64,000 nucleotides of DNA from positions 329,501 through 393,500 of the forward strand of contig QXJR01000010.1 in NCBI GenBank assembly GCA_020975725.1, in the 5' to 3' direction. Positions 30,616-40,948 of the stretch are shown here, in pieces (the stretch's first letter is position 1; each line of letters opens with the position of its first letter). The translations under genes and the position numbers were made by a program. Source of the stretch: Picocystis sp. L7 (Eukaryota > Chlorophyta > Picocystophyceae > Picocystales > Picocystaceae). The notes beneath the pieces are model-generated. The model did not search any database, was not told where the DNA came from, and saw only the letters and a list, made by a program, of their open reading frames with translations.

Positions 30616-31414
30616 ATGGCGCGTGCGAGGTCGCTGTGGACGGCTGCGACGGCGTTCGCGACGCTTTGGGTGGTCGTGTGGACGTACACCCATCCCACGG
30701 ACCAGGAGGCGCTGGAGGTGTTCTTGGACGGCATTGAAGAGGATCCCAGGGGGTACTTGAGCTCGTGGCGAGGATCCAACGACGCCTGTGGCGACGACTG
30801 GATGGGCATCGCGTGCGACGAGGATGGCAGGGTCACCGTGCTGAATCTTCACTACCGGTGTGATCAGTGGAGATGCGACAGGCCTGTGTCCGAGGGAGGA
30901 GGTCCCAACGAACTGGTGGGAACCATATCACCCTGGGTTGGCAACTTGACCGAGCTGAGAAGGTTCCATGCCAGCCACAATCGCCTGTACGGTCCGCTAC
31001 CGAGCACCATTGGTTACCTTCAGCATGTGTTTGGTGCGTGAGAGCCCTCCTGGAGATTGCGTCGAACCGTGGATGGGAGCTCGAACTGACCTGTCTGCAT
31101 TTGCTTTGCTCCCCCCGAACGCTTTCTGATCTGATCAAGAGCTGGACATCGACTCGAATGACCTGTCGGGAATAATACCCCCTTCGTTTGGAAACATGGC
31201 TGGGCTGGAGGAGCTGGATTTGAAGTACAATGACCTAGAAGGATCCATTCCTTCGTCACTGGGCAACATCGCCACGCTAGAACAGGTTCAAGTTGACCAC
31301 AACCCACGGATGTCCGGTTGCATCCCGAGTTTGCCCTCTACTGCTTGCGTGTCTGTGGAAAACACCGGCATATCGAGGAGCTGCGCCCGTTTTCGGTCCG
31401 TGAACTACTGTTGA
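30616..31414 (+). CDS. Small secreted or membrane-anchored plant-type LRR protein, two exons
   Basis: The 230-aa protein has exon 1 at 30616-31033, a 106-nt intron at 31034-31139 (donor GTGCGT, CTGAC upstream, pyrimidine-rich tract, acceptor CAAG) and exon 2 at 31140-31414. The join produces GYLQHVFELDIDSNDLSG, restoring a repeat. An N-terminal signal or anchor (AATAFATLWVVVWTY) comes first, then an LRRNT_2-like cap (SSWRGSNDACGDDWMGIACDEDG). About four plant-type LRRs of the LxGxIPxx kind follow (LVGTISPWVGNL, LYGPLPSTIGYL, LSGIIPPSFGNM, LEGSIPSSLGNI). A Cys-rich tail ends the protein. There is no kinase domain. A role in extracellular recognition is inference; the partner is unknown. Confidence 0.82.
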
Positions 31415-31797
31415 TGGGCCAGGCGCCACGGATGCCACGGGCTCACCAGCCGCGCCTTTCCCCATTTCGAGGGACCAGGTTGCAGCCTCCAATCCAACCT
31501 GCATGCATAGATTGGTTGTTTGATCTCCGCTGCTATGCCTTGAAGTTTCGTCTGCACATGGCCCTTCTTGTCCCTGCCAAGTCTCCCTTTCCCAAAGGGA
31601 CCCATTCGCATCCATCGACTCCTCTGGAGGATTCGCGACCAGGAACCGTCGGACAGCCGCCATTCGCGAACCGGCGCGTCCCACATCCGCGTCGATCGAT
31701 CCAGACGCACCGGAACGAGCGGTGCGAAGGAGCAGACTCAGGCGTCGGAAGTGCGACTTGGGTGTGGCAGGAGGGGTCGCGCGGGTTCGGCACCGCC
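31415..31797. other. Intergenic stretch between LRR and RPC11 genes
   Basis: I see nothing definite in it. It must hold the LRR 3' end and the RPC11 promoter. Confidence 0.4.
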
Positions 31798-32124
31798 ATG
31801 ACGATGATGTTTTGTCCGTCCTGTGCGAACTTGCTTCGCGTGGGAAAGACGCACCTTGGGCTGCAGTGCTTCTGTCCCACGTGTCCCTACACCTACGAGA
31901 TCATCGAACCCATCGTTTCCACGGCGAGCTTGAAGCAAAAGACGGTGGACGACGTGTTGGGAGGCGAGGAGGCTTGGAAGAACGTGGACAAGACCGATGC
32001 CATCTGTCCCAAGTGCAGCCACGGGAAAGCATACTTCATGCAGATCCAAACACGCTCGGCAGATGAACCTGCGTCTTTATTTTACAAGTGCGTGAATTGC
32101 GGAGAACAGTGGAGGGAAGGTTGA
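31798..32124 (+). CDS. POLR3K: RNA polymerase III subunit RPC11/RPC10 (TFIIS-like)
   Basis: The 108-aa protein has exactly the family length. It has an N-terminal zinc ribbon (CPSCANLL...CPTCPY) and a C-terminal TFIIS-type ribbon (CPKCSHGKAYFMQ...CVNCGEQW). The conserved acidic hairpin QTRSADEP stimulates RNA cleavage during Pol III termination and reinitiation. DDVLGGEEAWKNVD matches the linker. Only 38 bp separate its stop from the stop of the convergent methyltransferase gene. Confidence 0.97.
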   Translation: MTMMFCPSCANLLRVGKTHLGLQCFCPTCPYTYEIIEPIVSTASLKQKTVDDVLGGEEAWKNVDKTDAICPKCSHGKAYFMQIQTRSADEPASLFYKCVNCGEQWREG

Positions 32125-32162
32125 ACCACGCCCATGACTGTGGGCAAAAGGCAACGCATGCA

Positions 32163-33521
32163 CTAGCACCGCATCGGCAAAACACCGGTTGTGGACGCCG
32201 CTTTGCTCTTCCTCTTCCCTTTCTTGTTGGATTTACTCTTCTTCGATTTCTTTGGCTTCGGAGGATCGGGGACCTCACGTTGCAGGACCACCAGGGTCTC
32301 GATGCTGTCCGTTCCCGGAAAGAAATTGAATGCCTCGGCATGGGCAAGAGCCCACTTGCCCTCTTCCTGCAACTGCAGCACGTCTTTCTCCAGGGCATCG
32401 TATCCGCAACTCAAATAAATGATTTTCTGCACCTTCTTGCTCTTCTCTGAATTCAGCGCACGCATGAGGGCAGGATCAAGCCCCCGGCGTGGCGGATCCA
32501 ACACCACAACCTCCGCATTGATGAGGAACCGCTCGGGCATGTCATCGGCGGACACGATGTTCATGTGCAGGCGATCCCTGATCTCTGGAAGAAGCCGTGC
32601 CTTTGTTTGGTTGAACGGATCCCTCACGTGTGAATTGACCTCCACCATGTCCACCGCGCAGTTCCTGGACACAGCGAGGGACACGCCTATGGCTCCCACC
32701 CCGGCGTAAAACTCGGCCACCCGAGCGCCTTTGGGCACCTGGTTGTGGATGGCCTTCAACGCTAGATCGAATGCGCTGACATTGGCTTGGGAGAAGGATC
32801 CCGGATGAAAGCAAACCTCTGCTCCTCCCAATCTCTCCCACATCCACGACGGTCCTTCCATGCGTTTCCATTTGGGTCCCAAGACGACGTTGGTGTCTGT
32901 TGCGTTGAAATTCACCCACACGGAATGGATGAGCTCTTTCTCTGTTTTCTCTTGCCCTGGTTGTCCTTCTCGCCAGATGTAAGCGCAGAGTCGATGCAGT
33001 TCCTTACGCTCCGTCGGTCCCATGGCCTCGTAGGATTTGGCGTGCCACACCAGCGTGACCTGCACTCGTCCCTTTTCGTACCGGACGTCTCTGGGCAGGG
33101 AGGTATCGCTGGTGCACACCGCCAGCTGCACGTACCTGAGCTTTCCCACCTTGCGATCTTCGTCGTGCACGGTGACGCGCAGTGCTTTGACCAGCCGACG
33201 CAGCAACGCCGCCGCCTCGTTCAGCCTCGGATGATGAGCTCGACATTCCGGGATGTCCACCACCTGGTGCGTTCCTTTCTTGTACAGTCCAAGCTCCACC
33301 TCTCCGTCCTCGTCTCTGCTGGCCACGAGCCTCGCGCGGCACCTCCACGCGTGTGTTTTCGGCGTGTCCAGCTTCCAGGCATGGACCATCCCTTTCCCGG
33401 CCGCTTCCTCGAAGAACCGGCCCGCCCTCTGCATCACCGGCGGCGCTTCCAGGTGCTTCTCGTGCGTGCATCCATCGCAGGATTCGAAATGCACGCATTC
33501 CAGGAGGCAGGAGCGCGCCAT
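32163..33521 (-). CDS. TrmA/RlmD-family RNA (uracil-5)-methyltransferase
   Basis: The 452-aa SAM-dependent enzyme methylates uracil-5 in rRNA or tRNA. Its N-terminal CVHFESCDGCTHEKH, plus a later Cys (DIPECRAHH), resembles the iron-sulfur cluster site of RlmD/RumA. The Rossmann core has VAEFYAGVGAIGVSLA. Catalytic motifs are VVLDPPRRGLDP, YLSCGYDALEKDV with the nucleophilic Cys, and FPGTDSIETLVVL. A Lys-rich tail (KKSKKSKSNKKGKRKSK) may direct it to nucleus or nucleolus. No TRAM domain is evident. Whether it acts on tRNA or organellar rRNA cannot be told from sequence alone. Confidence 0.88.
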   Translation of the reverse strand: MARSCLLECVHFESCDGCTHEKHLEAPPVMQRAGRFFEEAAGKGMVHAWKLDTPKTHAWRCRARLVASRDEDGEVELGLYKKGTHQVVDIPECRAHHPRLNEAAALLRRLVKALRVTVHDEDRKVGKLRYVQLAVCTSDTSLPRDVRYEKGRVQVTLVWHAKSYEAMGPTERKELHRLCAYIWREGQPGQEKTEKELIHSVWVNFNATDTNVVLGPKWKRMEGPSWMWERLGGAEVCFHPGSFSQANVSAFDLALKAIHNQVPKGARVAEFYAGVGAIGVSLAVSRNCAVDMVEVNSHVRDPFNQTKARLLPEIRDRLHMNIVSADDMPERFLINAEVVVLDPPRRGLDPALMRALNSEKSKKVQKIIYLSCGYDALEKDVLQLQEEGKWALAHAEAFNFFPGTDSIETLVVLQREVPDPPKPKKSKKSKSNKKGKRKSKAASTTGVLPMRC

Positions 33522-33650
33522 CTTCGTCGTCGCGCCGTCGCTTGTGTCGCGACACGAATCGCCTGGGAACGTGTCGGACGAAGTTTACGCACAAATTAAC
33601 TCCAAGGGGGGGAAATGGAAGGCGTCCCTCCCCCTTTGGGACCTTCCCTT

Positions 33651-33687
33651 TCGATCGATCGATCGATCGATCGATCGATCGATCGAT
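33651..33687. repeat. TCGA/GATC microsatellite
   Basis: About nine perfect 4-bp units (TCGATCGA...) lie upstream of the methyltransferase ATG (33521), in the space before the proteasome stop codon. Each unit contains ATCGAT, the core of the recurring promoter module. Confidence 0.95.
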
Positions 33688-33795
33688 GGGGGGAGGGACG
33701 GACCCGATTGGGACGGGGGTGACGTCCGAACGAGAGGAAGGGTGGGATGGCGCGGTGGATGGATGGATGGATGGGCGATGCGACGGGAACGGTGT

Positions 33796-34473
33796 TCAAG
33801 CCACCACCACGCCTTCCGAACCGATCTCTTCGTGGTACACCGGCACCTGGTCCCCACGCACCATCCGCTTCTCCGAACCCGTCGGATCCACGATCACCAC
33901 ACGCACCATACCCCCGCTGGAACCGTCTCGAGACATGGCCAAGGCCAACGCCTCCTGGACGAACGCCACGGCCTCTTCCTTGTCCATGCCATCCCGATAC
34001 GCGGCATCGCAGTGTCCGTAGATGTAGGTGCTTCCCGAACCGTCCACCGACCAAGGCAGATCCACCACCGTCCCGCCGATGGGCACGCCGTACACCTGCC
34101 CACCGCGGTGTCGATCCCATCCCGCCACGATCATGGCGGCGAGGAGACGGTCTTTGTTCGCGTACGCCACGCGCGCGGTGATCTGCGCCAAGGCGTGTAC
34201 GCTGGGCGCCTCGTTCAGCTCCATCGCCAGCCTCTCCGCCGCATCCTTCACGGCGTCGCCCACCGCCTGCGTGTCTGCTGCAGATCCCGAACGCAGCAGG
34301 TACGTGCTTTCGGCCAGTTCTGCGATCTTGTTGGAGGCGCGGTTGGACACGTACGTGCCGGTGGACACGCGCGAGTCTGCGCCCAGGACCACGCCGGACC
34401 GACCGCTCTTCGCGTCCGCGTACCGCACCGCCACGACGGTCGTGCCCGTTTCCGGCGCTCCAGACGACGCCAT
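33796..34473 (-). CDS. PSMB6: 20S proteasome subunit beta1 (caspase-like)
   Basis: The 225-aa catalytic beta subunit cleaves after acidic residues. The short propeptide MASSGAPETG precedes the nucleophile Thr (TTVVAVRYAD). Family motifs are GVVLGADSRVSTGTYVSNRA, LRSGSAADTQAVGD, AAMIVAGWDRHRGGQVYGVP, GSGSTYIYGHCDAAYRDGM and LAMSRDGSSGGMVRVVIVD. The ATG at 34473 gives the usual short propeptide; the open frame beyond it is promoter and repeat DNA. The upstream DNA carries an octamer repeat and a duplicated GGGTCACCCC element. Confidence 0.96.
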   Translation of the reverse strand: MASSGAPETGTTVVAVRYADAKSGRSGVVLGADSRVSTGTYVSNRASNKIAELAESTYLLRSGSAADTQAVGDAVKDAAERLAMELNEAPSVHALAQITARVAYANKDRLLAAMIVAGWDRHRGGQVYGVPIGGTVVDLPWSVDGSGSTYIYGHCDAAYRDGMDKEEAVAFVQEALALAMSRDGSSGGMVRVVIVDPTGSEKRMVRGDQVPVYHEEIGSEGVVVA

Positions 34474-35532
34474 GGACCTCTCGCCTCCACCAAAACCTGT
34501 TTCTCGCCCGCGAGAAGGTCCGAGGACGTCCACGAATGCCGCGCGAAGGCGTGTGCGATCGCCGCGATGCTTCCCACCACCGTCTTCGAAGGGTCCCTTT
34601 CTCCCTTTCTCCCTTTCTCCCTTTCTCCCTTTCTCCCTTTCTCCCTTTCCCTTTGGGAGTCCATCGGTTGTGACCTCGGTGCAATCAGGATGGTTCACTC
34701 GGGTCACCCCCGTTAGAGAAGATACTCCCAAACCCGACAGAGGGTGGTTTCGAGTCTCGGAAGGGATCGAAGGGACTGGGTCACCCCAGTTAGAGAAGAC
34801 TGTGGTGGTAGGTAGCATGGAGTGCATGGGAATGTAGCACTGCCCCCCTTCCTCCACCCTGATGGATGTACTCCAGTGGAGTGTCAGAAGGGACGGGTAG
34901 AGAGAAGCGTGGACGCTTGCTGCCGTGTTGGACTCGTGGGCCTACGAGAGATCGGAAGAGCACGGCAAACGGGAACCGTTGGAACACACGCGAGTCGCAA
35001 ACTAGTCGAACCTGGTGTTTGGTGACTCGCACGCGAGTGAGTTTGGAATTGAAATCCGAGGTCGTGAATGGCTGGTAATCATGATCGATCTCTTTCACCC
35101 AAAACCACTGAGAAAGACGATTCGGCCAACCCCTTTCCCCTTCCCCAGCTGGGCTTCTCCCTGCCCCTTTCTTCCTCGAAGCCAGAACGGTGGAGGGGAT
35201 CCGAAACCCTCGGTTGTGAACTTCACATCCGAAGCGGACCCCAGCGGGGACGGGCCTGCTCCAATGTTAAGCTCGAAGTTAACCCAGGAAGGAGGAGGGG
35301 GGCCTTCGGGAGGGCGGACCGTCCGTGGCGGCGGTCGACGGAGCCCGCAGAGGGGGAGGGGCGTAGAGACAATCCTCTTCGGGCGACGTGGTTTCTCCGC
35401 GATCCGACGGAGGCCGACGACCGACGGGAAAGGTTCGGCATCGCTTCGACCAAAAGCGCACTGCAGCGAGAGTTCGGCCGTGAAAGAAGCGGCTGAGCTC
35501 GTGGCGGAGCTAGGAGAGCGCTGGGACGAGAC
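34474..35532. promoter_or_regulatory. Divergent promoter region, proteasome beta1 / BZW
   Basis: From ~34595 to ~34650 an 8-bp unit (CCCTTTCT) repeats about seven times. The element GGGTCACCCC.GTTAGAGAAGA occurs at ~34701 and again at ~34778, 77 bp apart. Nearer BZW, at 35266-35286, lies GTTAAGCTCGAAGTTAACCC, a paired site like that near ADPRM. No gene is seen. Confidence 0.6.
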
Positions 35533-36908
35533 ATGAGCACGACGAAGAAGGAGGAACTGCCCACGCTAGGGTGCGTAGGGGACGCGAACGGATGGAAAGG
35601 CCAAGTGCAAGAGGAACCGACGGACCAGGTGGAGGACGCGTTGCTGACGCGTAGGCGAACGACGGAATCGAAACGTGAAGTGGCGTGCGTATCAAGGCGA
35701 GGAAGAGGAACATTACCGTGGCGTTGGATCCTGCGTCCTTCGCGGAAGCGATCCTCGACATCTTCGAAGACACGAGGCAAGAGGAACTCTCCTTGGAACA
35801 ACAGCTCGATGCGGCGAACAAGGTGATCGACAACTCGGACCTAGACTTCTCCACCTATGGAGACACTCTCTTCGAGATCATCTTCATGGGGGGAAGGCTC
35901 TCGGCGGGTGTAAAGGTTCTGGAAGGAGAAAAGCTGCCCGACTACTTGATGGGTCGAGAGGCGACGCACGAGAAGCTCCTGCCGTTCGTGCTCCTGCTGC
36001 AGAAGATCATTCGCAGGAGACCCTTCCTCATCAAGTCGCTGGAAAACGTGCTCTGCAAGTTGATCCAGTCGCTGGAGCACTTCGACAAGGATGGAAGAGA
36101 GAAGCTCGGCCTGGCGACCGCCATGATCTTTCAACAGAAGCTGGGAGTGCAGCCAGAGAACGTGTTCGAAGCGCTGATGAACTCCACCCTCGTGTCCAAA
36201 GGAACGTCCCTCGATTTTTTCACCATGTTTGCGAAGGACTTCCTCAGGCAAGGCAGCTTCGACGATCTCATGCTCATCCTCAAAAAAGGAAAGGTGGAGG
36301 ACAAGTTGATCGAACTCTTTCCGGTCTCGAAGAGAACCCCCGAACATTTCAACGATCATTTCGAACAGGCTGGATTGCACAAGCTTGTGGAGCACTTCAA
36401 GAAGAAGCTTTCGGATATCAAGCTGAAGGAGCTCGGCAAAGAGCTGGCCGAGATGGTGGCCCAAGAGGACGACGTCGACTCCGTGATCGATTTCGTGAAG
36501 GCCAAGTCAGAGGAAGCCTCTCTGGCAGACAGCGACATCATCCGTACAATTTGGACCAGCGTGATGGATGCGGTGGAATGGAGCCCGAAGAACGTGCAGC
36601 AGAACCTGAACAACGCGATGCGTCAAGTGAAGAAGTGGGCGAAGCTCTTGGGTGCCATCTGCACCAAAGGAAAGCACGAGGTGCTGTTGATTTACGCCAT
36701 CCAGACGTACTGCTACGAGAACACCAAGCTGATGAAGCTTTTCCCCCAGATCGTCCGCACGCTTTACGACGCGGATGTATTGGCAGAAGACACCATCCTT
36801 TACTGGTACAGCAAGGGTCAGAACCAGAAGGGGCGTCAGATCTTCCTGCGTGACATTGAGCCATTCGTGAAATGGTTGGAGGAAGCGGAGGAGGAGGAGG
36901 AGGACTGA
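35533..36908 (+). CDS. BZW1: BZW/eIF5-mimic protein (5MP), two exons
   Basis: The 421-aa translation regulator binds eIF2 and eIF3 through its W2 domain and tunes start-codon stringency. Exon 1 is 35533-35570. The 110-nt intron is 35571-35680, with donor GTGCGT, branch gCTGACg and acceptor GAAG. Exon 2 is 35681-36908. The join gives LPTLGGVRIKARKR, matching the conserved TLxGxRFKTRKR start. Family blocks include YGDTLFEIIFMGG, RRPFLIKSLENVL, LVSKGTSLDFFTMF and NAVEW-like (MDAVEWSPKNVQQ). The tail is W2-type: QTYCYENTKLMKLF, DADVLAEDTILYWY and the acidic AA-box end EEAEEEEED. An AATAAA lies at ~37013. Confidence 0.94.
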
Positions 36909-37282
36909 TTCCCCGGGACGAGCACCTTGGTTGATGCTGCATTGTCCTGGGAAGCTTCCGTCCTTGGGTTCCTCGTTTCGCGACTGTTGGCGTCCATCCA
37001 TTCCCACTTGGCAATAAATACGCCTACCGTTCCCACGAACCCTCCGGGATGCCCCCTTTTCGCGGTCCACACGGTCTCTCCAACCCCAGGTCCCTCCCTC
37101 CCGAATTCACCCTCGTTTTCACCCGTTTCTCCCCCCTCCTTCCCCCCACCCCTCCCGAGTTAACCTCGTGTTTACTCGCACACCGGGGTCGAGCCCTCGA
37201 GTGAGAGGCCCAGTCAGGGAGGGGAGGGGAGGGCCCTCCGAGGACCGTCCAGAGCCCTTCGTGTGGACGACGATCATCGAGG
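36909..37282. other. Intergenic stretch upstream of glucan phosphorylase
   Basis: It is pyrimidine-rich, with GAGTTAACCTCG at ~37157 as a GTTAAC-type site ~125 bp before the next ATG. No gene is seen. Confidence 0.45.
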
Positions 37283-40107
37283 ATGGAACGTGGCGCCATG
37301 CACGCCATGAACGGATCTCCTGCGAGCGCACGTGCGGCGAAACGGGCGGTGAAGCACGTGGAAGGGGAAGCAGCACCTCCCTTGGCCGCCACCACGGTCG
37401 GAAACGGCGCAGGTGCGTGGGAAAGGGGAGGACAAGGGAAGACGTGGGCGCGCGAAGGAAACTGGGAGTGGAAGCTGACGCGTGGTGCTGAGCCACAGGA
37501 CCGCTCGTGGGAGTCGCACTCGTCTCGGCAGCCGCTGGTGCAGCCGTGCATCGGGCCTTCTTCGCACCCAAAACCCCGAAAGATCGAATGCCTTTCGCTC
37601 TGCCCGTGGGAGAACCACTGGAAGGCGACGTGGACAGCTTCGCCGCCAACTTGGGATACCACGCCAAGTTCTCCGCTGCCACCGAACCGCTCGCGTTCGG
37701 ACCCAAGCAAGCGTACAAGACGATTGCCTCCTCGGTCCAAGAACGCCTCGTCGAACGATGGGACGAGACCTACGCCCACTTCGAAGAGAAGGATCCCAAG
37801 ATGGCCTACTACATCTCCATGGAATACTTGCAAGGAAGGGCCCTCACCAACGCCATCCAAAACATCGGGCGCAACTCCGAGTACGAGCAAGCACTCATGC
37901 AGTTCGGCTACGATCTGGAAGACCTGGAAGAAATGGAACTGGATGCCGGGCTCGGCAACGGTGGATTGGGGCGACTGGCTGCGTGCTTCCTCGATTCCAT
38001 CGCCAGCTGCGACCTGCCGGCATGGGGATACGGACTGAGGTACAAGTACGGGCTGTTCAAGCAGTTGGTCGACAAGGATGGACAGCACGAAGTGGCAGAG
38101 GATTGGCTGGACGAGGGTACCAGCCCGTGGGAAGTAAGGCGTGATGAGCTGAAGTACGATGTTGGCTTCGGTGGAAAGGTTGTGGATGGCAAGTGGAAAC
38201 CGGAAGACGTTGTCTGCACAACAGCATACGACATGCCTATCCCAGGGTACAAAACAAGGAACACGATCTCTCTAAGGCTCTGGAGCGTGGACCCGCCAAG
38301 TTCGGAGTTTGACCTGAAGCATTTCAACGCGGGAGAACACTTGAAAGCGCATGAAGCTCAGATCCGCGGGCAGGAGATCTGCGCTGTTCTCTACCCCGGC
38401 GACGACACGCTGGAAGGTAAAAAGCTACGTCTGAGGCAGCAGTACTTGCTCTGCAGTGCCTCTATCCAGGACGTCATGTCCACCTTCAAGCGACGCCAGC
38501 TGATGCACCAAGGTCGCGTGAACTGGAATGAGTTTCCGTCCAAGGTGGCCGTGCAGATGAACGATACACACCCGACCCTGGCGGTTCCGGAACTGATCAG
38601 AATCCTGGTGGACGAGGAAGGTTTGACCTTTGAAAAGGCATGGACGATTAGCTGCAAGACGCTGAACTATACCAACCATACTGTCCTTCCGGAGGCCCTG
38701 GAAAAGTGGCCGCTGAAGTTGCTGGACGAGTTGCTGCCTCGGCACATGGAAATTGTGAGAAGGATCGACAGTGACTTCATTGCAAGCATGAAACCCCTCG
38801 CAGGAGAGTCTCAGGAAGACTTTGAGAGTCGCCTGGGAAAGATGACAATTTTGGAGAACTTCTACAACCAGCCCAATGATGTTGGCGAGGACGCACCTAC
38901 GCAGCTTGTCCGCATGGCAAACCTTTGTGTGATTGCTGGGCAGTATGTCAATGGTGTTGCGGCCCTGCACACGGAAATTGTCAAGGCTGACGTTTTCAAT
39001 CACTTTTACAAGGTCTGGCCTGACAAGTTCCAGAACAAGACGAACGGCGTGACCCCAAGGCGCTGGCTCGCATGGTGTAACCCGGAGCTCTCTGCAGTAA
39101 TCACAAAGTGGCTCGGTACAGACGCATGGGTGACCGACTTGACCAAGCTGAAGGGTCTGGCACAGTACGCGAAGGATCCGGAACTCCAGAAGGAATGGAA
39201 GGCTGCCAAAGTCTCGCGGAAAGAGAAGCTCGCTGCGTGGGTGAAGGAAGAGACTGGTATCAGCATTCCGATCAACAGCATGTACGACGTGCAGATCAAG
39301 CGCATGCACGAGTACAAAAGGCAACTTCTGAATATCCTCAGCACTGTGTACCGCTACAAGAAGATCAAGGAAATGAGCCCTCAGGAACGCAAGGAAGTCG
39401 TGCCGCGCGTGATCATGATCGGTGGCAAGGCTTTTGCAACCTACGTGCAGGCCAAGCGCATTGTGAAACTGGTGGTAGCAGCAAGCAAGGTCATCAACTC
39501 AGACAAGGAAGTGGGGGATCTTCTCAAGGTTGTTTTCCTGCCGAACTACCGTGTGACGGTGGCAGAGATGACCATTCCAGCCACCGAGCTTTGCCAGCAA
39601 ATTTCTACGGCGGGAATGGAGGCTTCGGGTACATCCAACATGAAGTTCATGATGAACGGTTCGCTCACGATCGGTACCTTGGACGGTGCGAACGTGGAGA
39701 TCCGGCAAGAGGCCGGTGCGGATCACTTTTTCCTGTTTGGGGCCGTGACCGAAGACGTTCCTAAGATTCGCGCCGACCGCGCTGCTGGAAAGTTTGTTCC
39801 CGATCCTCGTTTTGAGGAGGTGAAGGATTACATCAAGTCTGGTGTGTTCGGAGAGAGCTTCGAGGAGCTCCTATCCAGCTTGGAAGGCAACGAAGGTTTC
39901 GGCCGTGGCGACTACTTCATCGTTGGCCACGACTTCCCTTCTTATCTCGAGGCTCAGCAGGCGGTGGACGAGGCATACAAGGACGAGTCTCGCTGGTTGG
40001 AATCCTCGGTTTTGAACACGGCTTCGTCTGGGAAGTTCAGCTCCGACCGCACCATCCGACAGTACGCCAGCGAGATCTGGGGCATCGAACCGTGTCGAGT
40101 GCCTTGA
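37283..40107 (+). CDS. Alpha-glucan (starch/glycogen) phosphorylase, two exons
   Basis: The 912-aa PLP enzyme releases glucose-1-phosphate from alpha-1,4-glucans. Exon 1 is 37283-37412. The 86-nt intron is 37413-37498, with donor GTGCGT, branch gCTGACg and acceptor CACAG. Exon 2 is 37499-40107. The catalytic body is complete: GLGNGGLGRLAACFLDS, VQMNDTHPTLAVPEL, KTNGVTPRRW, KRMHEYKRQLLN and the PLP-lysine site EASGTSNMKFMMNG at about residue 757. The N-terminal ~80 residues are basic, then carry a hydrophobic stretch (PLVGVALVSAAAGAAV), which could be a transit or anchor. No large plastid-type L78 insert is seen. Single-frame reading would begin at a GTG. Confidence 0.96.
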
Positions 40108-40948
40108 AGCATGCGCTTGACCTTGATCTTCAGCCTTACAACCTCTTCCTCTGTTCCGCGCCATTCTGCCTTGCGCGGTCGGCTGTAACGATTCTTACCG
40201 TCACACCTTGGAACTACACGTTACGTCGCCGTTTCGACGCCTGGAAGCGGTGTATCCGCCTGTTTCTCCACGTTTCATCGTGCCACACGTCACCTTCGGC
40301 ACCTTGGACGTCCGAGAGCGGCCATCTTGGCTGCTGCTTCGCCATGCATCGATTTCAACCGACGTGCACATGCGACATGTGTGTGACCACACGTCCAAGT
40401 CCTCCAACCACTTCCCACCCACAACCCGGTTGTGACCTTCACAACTAATGGTGCCCGAGGACGGTCCTTACCTCGTCCGAGTCCCCGAGGGAAACGTGCG
40501 AAAGCGGCGTTCTCCGTCCCATGCGTATCGTCGTCGTTGGCAACCGTCTCTCCATACGTTGTAGATCCCACGAGCACAATTGGGTTTGGCACTCGATGTT
40601 TGTGAGCCGGCGATTCGCCACTTGGGAGACAAACAACGGTTGAGGAAGGAAGGAAAGGACCATTCGAGACCAACCACTCTCGTCCACGAAAGGGTGGATG
40701 GTCGTGAAGCAGGCAACAACCGAGGGGAAGAAAGAGAACTTGTCCGCTCCCATCTCTTCTCGACCGTGTTTCGATTGGTTTTCTCTTGCAGCGTGGATTT
40801 GCGCTCCGAATATCCCTTCTTCCAAACACCTTTCAATTCCTTTTCCCTCCTCCCCTCCGTTCACGTCACGGTGGTTGCCAACGGATGCACACGGGCGGCC
40901 ACATGAGCGCACAAGCCATGGGATGGAGGAAGAGCGGCAAACACAGAT
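40108..40948. other. Intergenic DNA before the purine-rich minisatellite
   Basis: A TGTAAC near 40184 may mark the phosphorylase 3' end. No gene is recognised; overlapping short frames on both strands look like chance. Confidence 0.45.
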
